Positions 61,718-64,000 of a DNA stretch of 64,000 nt are shown one piece after another. The stretch is from Nocardia goodfellowii (GTDB taxonomy: Bacteria; Actinomycetota; Actinomycetes; Mycobacteriales; Mycobacteriaceae). A program made the translations under genes and the position numbers. The first letter of the stretch is position 1. Each line of letters begins with the position of its first letter. The stretch lies in assembly GCF_017875645.1 (NCBI RefSeq), contig NZ_JAGGMR010000001.1:248001-312000 (forward strand), in the 5' to 3' direction. The notes below the pieces were generated by a model. The model was not told where the DNA came from. It made no database searches and saw nothing but the letters and a program-made list of their open reading frames with translations.

Positions 61718-64000
61718 TTACGTCGTCGGTGGGAGGTAGGCCACCTGCATCATCTCGTTGCCGTTGCGCGCGATCAGCGTGCCACGGCCGGGCGGCAGTT
61801 TGGCGGCCCGGACCTCACCGATGATCCGGCCCTCGTCCTTGGGCGCGCTCATCAGCAGCGCGTCCACACCCATGTCCTTCAGGGTGCCGAGAACCTTGTC
61901 GTACAGTGCCCGGCTGGCGCCACCGGCGCGGCGGGTGATCACCAGGTGCAGACCGATATCACGAGCCTGGGGCAGGAACTCGATCAGCGGTTCCAGCGGG
62001 TTGCGGCCACTCGAGACGACCATCTCGTAATCGTCTACCACCACATAGATTTCGGGCCCGCTCCACCAGCTGCGTTCGCGCAGCTGCTGCGGTGTTATGT
62101 CGTTGCCGGGGATCCGCTTCTGCAGATAGTTCGCGACCTCCTTGATCATCCCGAAGGACGTCTGCGAAGAGGTCGAGTACCCGGCCAGCTGCGCGCCCTC
62201 CAGCACACCGAGCATGGTGCGCCGGTAGTCGATGAGGATGACGCGGGCTTCCTCGGAGGTGGAGTGCTCCGTGACGCCCGCGACGATATTGCGCAGCAGG
62301 GTGGTCTTGCCGCATTCCACATCGCAGAAGGCGTAGAAGTGCGGCTGCGCCTCGAAATCCAGCACCATCGGCTGAAGTTCGGATTCACCGATGCCGATGA
62401 CGGCCCGGGTCTTGCTCTGGTGGATGCCCGCCCGACCAGCCTCCGCGAGCACGGCCTCGCGCGACAACTCGGCCGGCAGCATCCGCACCTCTGGCGCACG
62501 TCGGCCGCCGTAGAGCTCGTTGAGCTGTTCCTTGGCGGCGTTGACCCCCTCGGACAAAGTGCGCGGATCGGAATCGGAGTCCAGGCGCGGCAACGCGATC
62601 AACAGGTGCAGCTTGTCCGCGGTGAGACCGCGACCCGGCCGGCCGGTCGGCACGAGCACGGCGGTGCGCCGGTCCATTTCGGAGTCGGAGGGGTCGCCGA
62701 GGCGGAGCTCGATGCGGGTACCGATGAGGTCCTTGATCTGGGGCCGGATCTCCGGCCATCGAGTGCTGGAGATCATCAGATGGATACCGTAAGAAAGGCC
62801 CTGTGCGGCAATGGCATTGAGCTGGGGTTCCAGCATGTCGTAATCCGCGCGGATGGTGGGCCAGCCGTCGATGACCAGGAAGACGTCACCGAAAGGGTCC
62901 TGCGCGAGCGGGTCGGCCTGTCGCTCGGCCGGCGGTCGCTCGGCCAACAACGCTTTGCGCCGCCGGAACTCGATGATGGAGTCGATGCCCAGCTCGCGGA
63001 AGTGTTCCTCGCGCCGGCGCAGAATTCCGGTCACCTCCGCGATGGTGCGGCGGATCCGGTCCACCTCCATGCGGCCCGCCACGGAGCCGACATGCGGCAG
63101 CCCCGCCATACCCGACAGCGTGCCGCCACCGAAATCCAGACAGTAGAACTGCACCTGTTCGGGGGTGTGGGTGGCCGACGCGGCCATGATGATGGTGCGC
63201 AGAGTCGTCGATTTACCCGACTGCGGTCCGCCGACCACCGCGACGTTGCCCTGACCCGCGGAAAGATCCACGATCAGCACGTCGCGGCGCTGCTCATAGG
63301 GCTTGTCGATGACGCCCAGCGGCAGCCACAGCTGCCCATGCCGGTTCACCGGCGAACGCCAATCCGGATCGGGCAGCAGCATATCCACCGACGGCGATTC
63401 CTCCAGCGGCGGCAGCCACACCTCGTGGGCCGGCCGGCCGTGGCCGCGCAGGCGCTCGACGACGGTGGTCAGCAGCGTCGCGGGGACGGCTTCGTTGACC
63501 GATACCGGCGCCTCGTCCTCGTCCTCCGCCGGGGACTCCCCGGGCGGCGGCGGCAATTCCGGAAGACCCAGGCGGTTGGGCGGTGGCGGCAATTCCGGCC
63601 GTCCGTCGCGGGTGGCCTCGCGCACGGGCTCGATGACCTCGGGCATCGCCACCGGTGCCGCGGTGAACACGGCCGGCGCCTGTCCACCGACGGTCTTGCC
63701 GTCCACCTGCCTGGTGCCGCGCGGCGAAACATACGGCCCGGACACATAACTCGCGTTGAAGCGCAGTGGATCGTCGGCGTCGCTCTTGAGGTAGCCCGAA
63801 CCCGGGACGCTGGGCAGGTGGTAGGCGTCGGTGATACCGAGCACCGCGCGAGATTCGTTGGCGGAAAAGGTACGCAGGCCGATCCGGTAGGACAGGTGGG
63901 AGTCCAGACCGCGCAACTTGTTCTCCTCCAGGCGCTGCGAAGCCAGCAGCAGGTGCACCCGCAGCGAGCGGCCGAGGCGGCCGATCATCACGAAGAGGTC
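61718..64000 (-). CDS. eccC: Second EccC-type type VII secretion ATPase (partial, N-terminus outside the window)
   Basis: At least 760 residues; the frame runs off the right edge, so the membrane helices and most of ATPase domain one are missing. What remains begins in domain one (SLRVHLLLASQRLEENKLRG, SYRIGLRTFSANESRAVLG). Domain two has Walker A GGPQSGKST and LDFGGGTL. Domain three has CDVECGKTT, where the first P-loop glycine is cysteine, unlike GDTESGKTT in the EccC at 26917-30969. A Pro-rich insert (RPELPPPPNRLG, LPELPPPPGE) separates domains one and two and is absent from the other EccC. It belongs to a second T7SS extending beyond the window. Confidence 0.93.
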   Translation of the reverse strand, partial: DLFVMIGRLGRSLRVHLLLASQRLEENKLRGLDSHLSYRIGLRTFSANESRAVLGITDAYHLPSVPGSGYLKSDADDPLRFNASYVSGPYVSPRGTRQVDGKTVGGQAPAVFTAAPVAMPEVIEPVREATRDGRPELPPPPNRLGLPELPPPPGESPAEDEDEAPVSVNEAVPATLLTTVVERLRGHGRPAHEVWLPPLEESPSVDMLLPDPDWRSPVNRHGQLWLPLGVIDKPYEQRRDVLIVDLSAGQGNVAVVGGPQSGKSTTLRTIIMAASATHTPEQVQFYCLDFGGGTLSGMAGLPHVGSVAGRMEVDRIRRTIAEVTGILRRREEHFRELGIDSIIEFRRRKALLAERPPAERQADPLAQDPFGDVFLVIDGWPTIRADYDMLEPQLNAIAAQGLSYGIHLMISSTRWPEIRPQIKDLIGTRIELRLGDPSDSEMDRRTAVLVPTGRPGRGLTADKLHLLIALPRLDSDSDPRTLSEGVNAAKEQLNELYGGRRAPEVRMLPAELSREAVLAEAGRAGIHQSKTRAVIGIGESELQPMVLDFEAQPHFYAFCDVECGKTTLLRNIVAGVTEHSTSEEARVILIDYRRTMLGVLEGAQLAGYSTSSQTSFGMIKEVANYLQKRIPGNDITPQQLRERSWWSGPEIYVVVDDYEMVVSSGRNPLEPLIEFLPQARDIGLHLVITRRAGGASRALYDKVLGTLKDMGVDALLMSAPKDEGRIIGEVRAAKLPPGRGTLIARNGNEMMQVAYLPPTT

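Overview
The window comes from a high-GC actinomycete of the mycolata group, most likely Nocardia or a close relative. The evidence is GC-rich codon use with many GTG/TTG starts, a complete type VII secretion (ESX/T7SS) core, mycobacterial-type ribosomal proteins with acidic or alanine-rich extensions, and gene order matching the ESX-4 neighbourhood of Mycobacterium tuberculosis (glmM-rpsI-rplM at one end; truA-rplQ-rpoA-rpsD-rpsK-rpsM-rpmJ-infA at the other). Genus is inferred from gene content only; I found no rRNA or tRNA, insertion sequence or CRISPR array.

Layout. 1-5.1 kb: assorted genes (glycosyltransferase-like protein, SDR oxidoreductase, small DUF6802-like protein, PspC protein with a double inverted repeat upstream, ABC-F ATPase, shortened AbiEi-like protein). 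5.2-7.7 kb: glmM, rpsI, rplM. 7.9-24.3 kb: envelope and signalling genes: an actin/Hsp70-like membrane protein, an Rv1747-like FHA-FHA-ABC exporter, a lipoprotein zinc metallopeptidase, an FHA protein, six consecutive DUF7373-type lipoproteins and a membrane Ser/Thr kinase. 24.7-39.7 kb: the ESX-4-like locus: two small Esx proteins (+), an Rv3446c-type protein and eccC (-), eccD and mycP (+), then after three inserted genes (membrane protein, WYL regulator, VOC protein) eccB (-) and eccE (+).

39.8-50.7 kb: metabolic and regulatory genes: a monooxygenase-like protein, an FMN reductase, a GalE3-like epimerase beside an MTA phosphorylase, a DMT permease, a CsoR-type metal sensor with an operator-like site, a TAXI-type binding protein, a two-component system, an MHS-family permease with a 32-codon remnant of a second one, an F420-type oxidoreductase and a thioesterase. 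50.7-55.6 kb: truA and the ribosomal/RNA polymerase alpha cluster ending in infA. 55.9-59.5 kb: two overlapping micro-ORFs leading into a very long, repeat-rich EspI/MinD-like ATPase. 59.6-61.6 kb: GNAT, GntR/UTRA regulator and a DUF4254-like protein. 61.7 kb to the edge: a second EccC ATPase, cut off at its N-terminus.

How the genes may work together. EccB, EccC, EccD, EccE and MycP suffice for an ESX membrane complex, with the Esx pair as likely substrates and the Rv3446c-type protein as a dedicated accessory. The kinase, three FHA domains on two proteins and the FHA-ABC exporter form a plausible phospho-signalling module. The DUF7373 lipoproteins and metallopeptidase are predicted on the outer face of the membrane close to the secretion genes. 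The most interesting parts are the six-gene lipoprotein array with an internal two-gene duplication, the atypical and re-oriented Esx pair, the chained micro-ORFs before the EspI-like gene, and several clean palindromes that look like operators. Functional links between these neighbours are inference from position and family, not demonstrated by the sequence.
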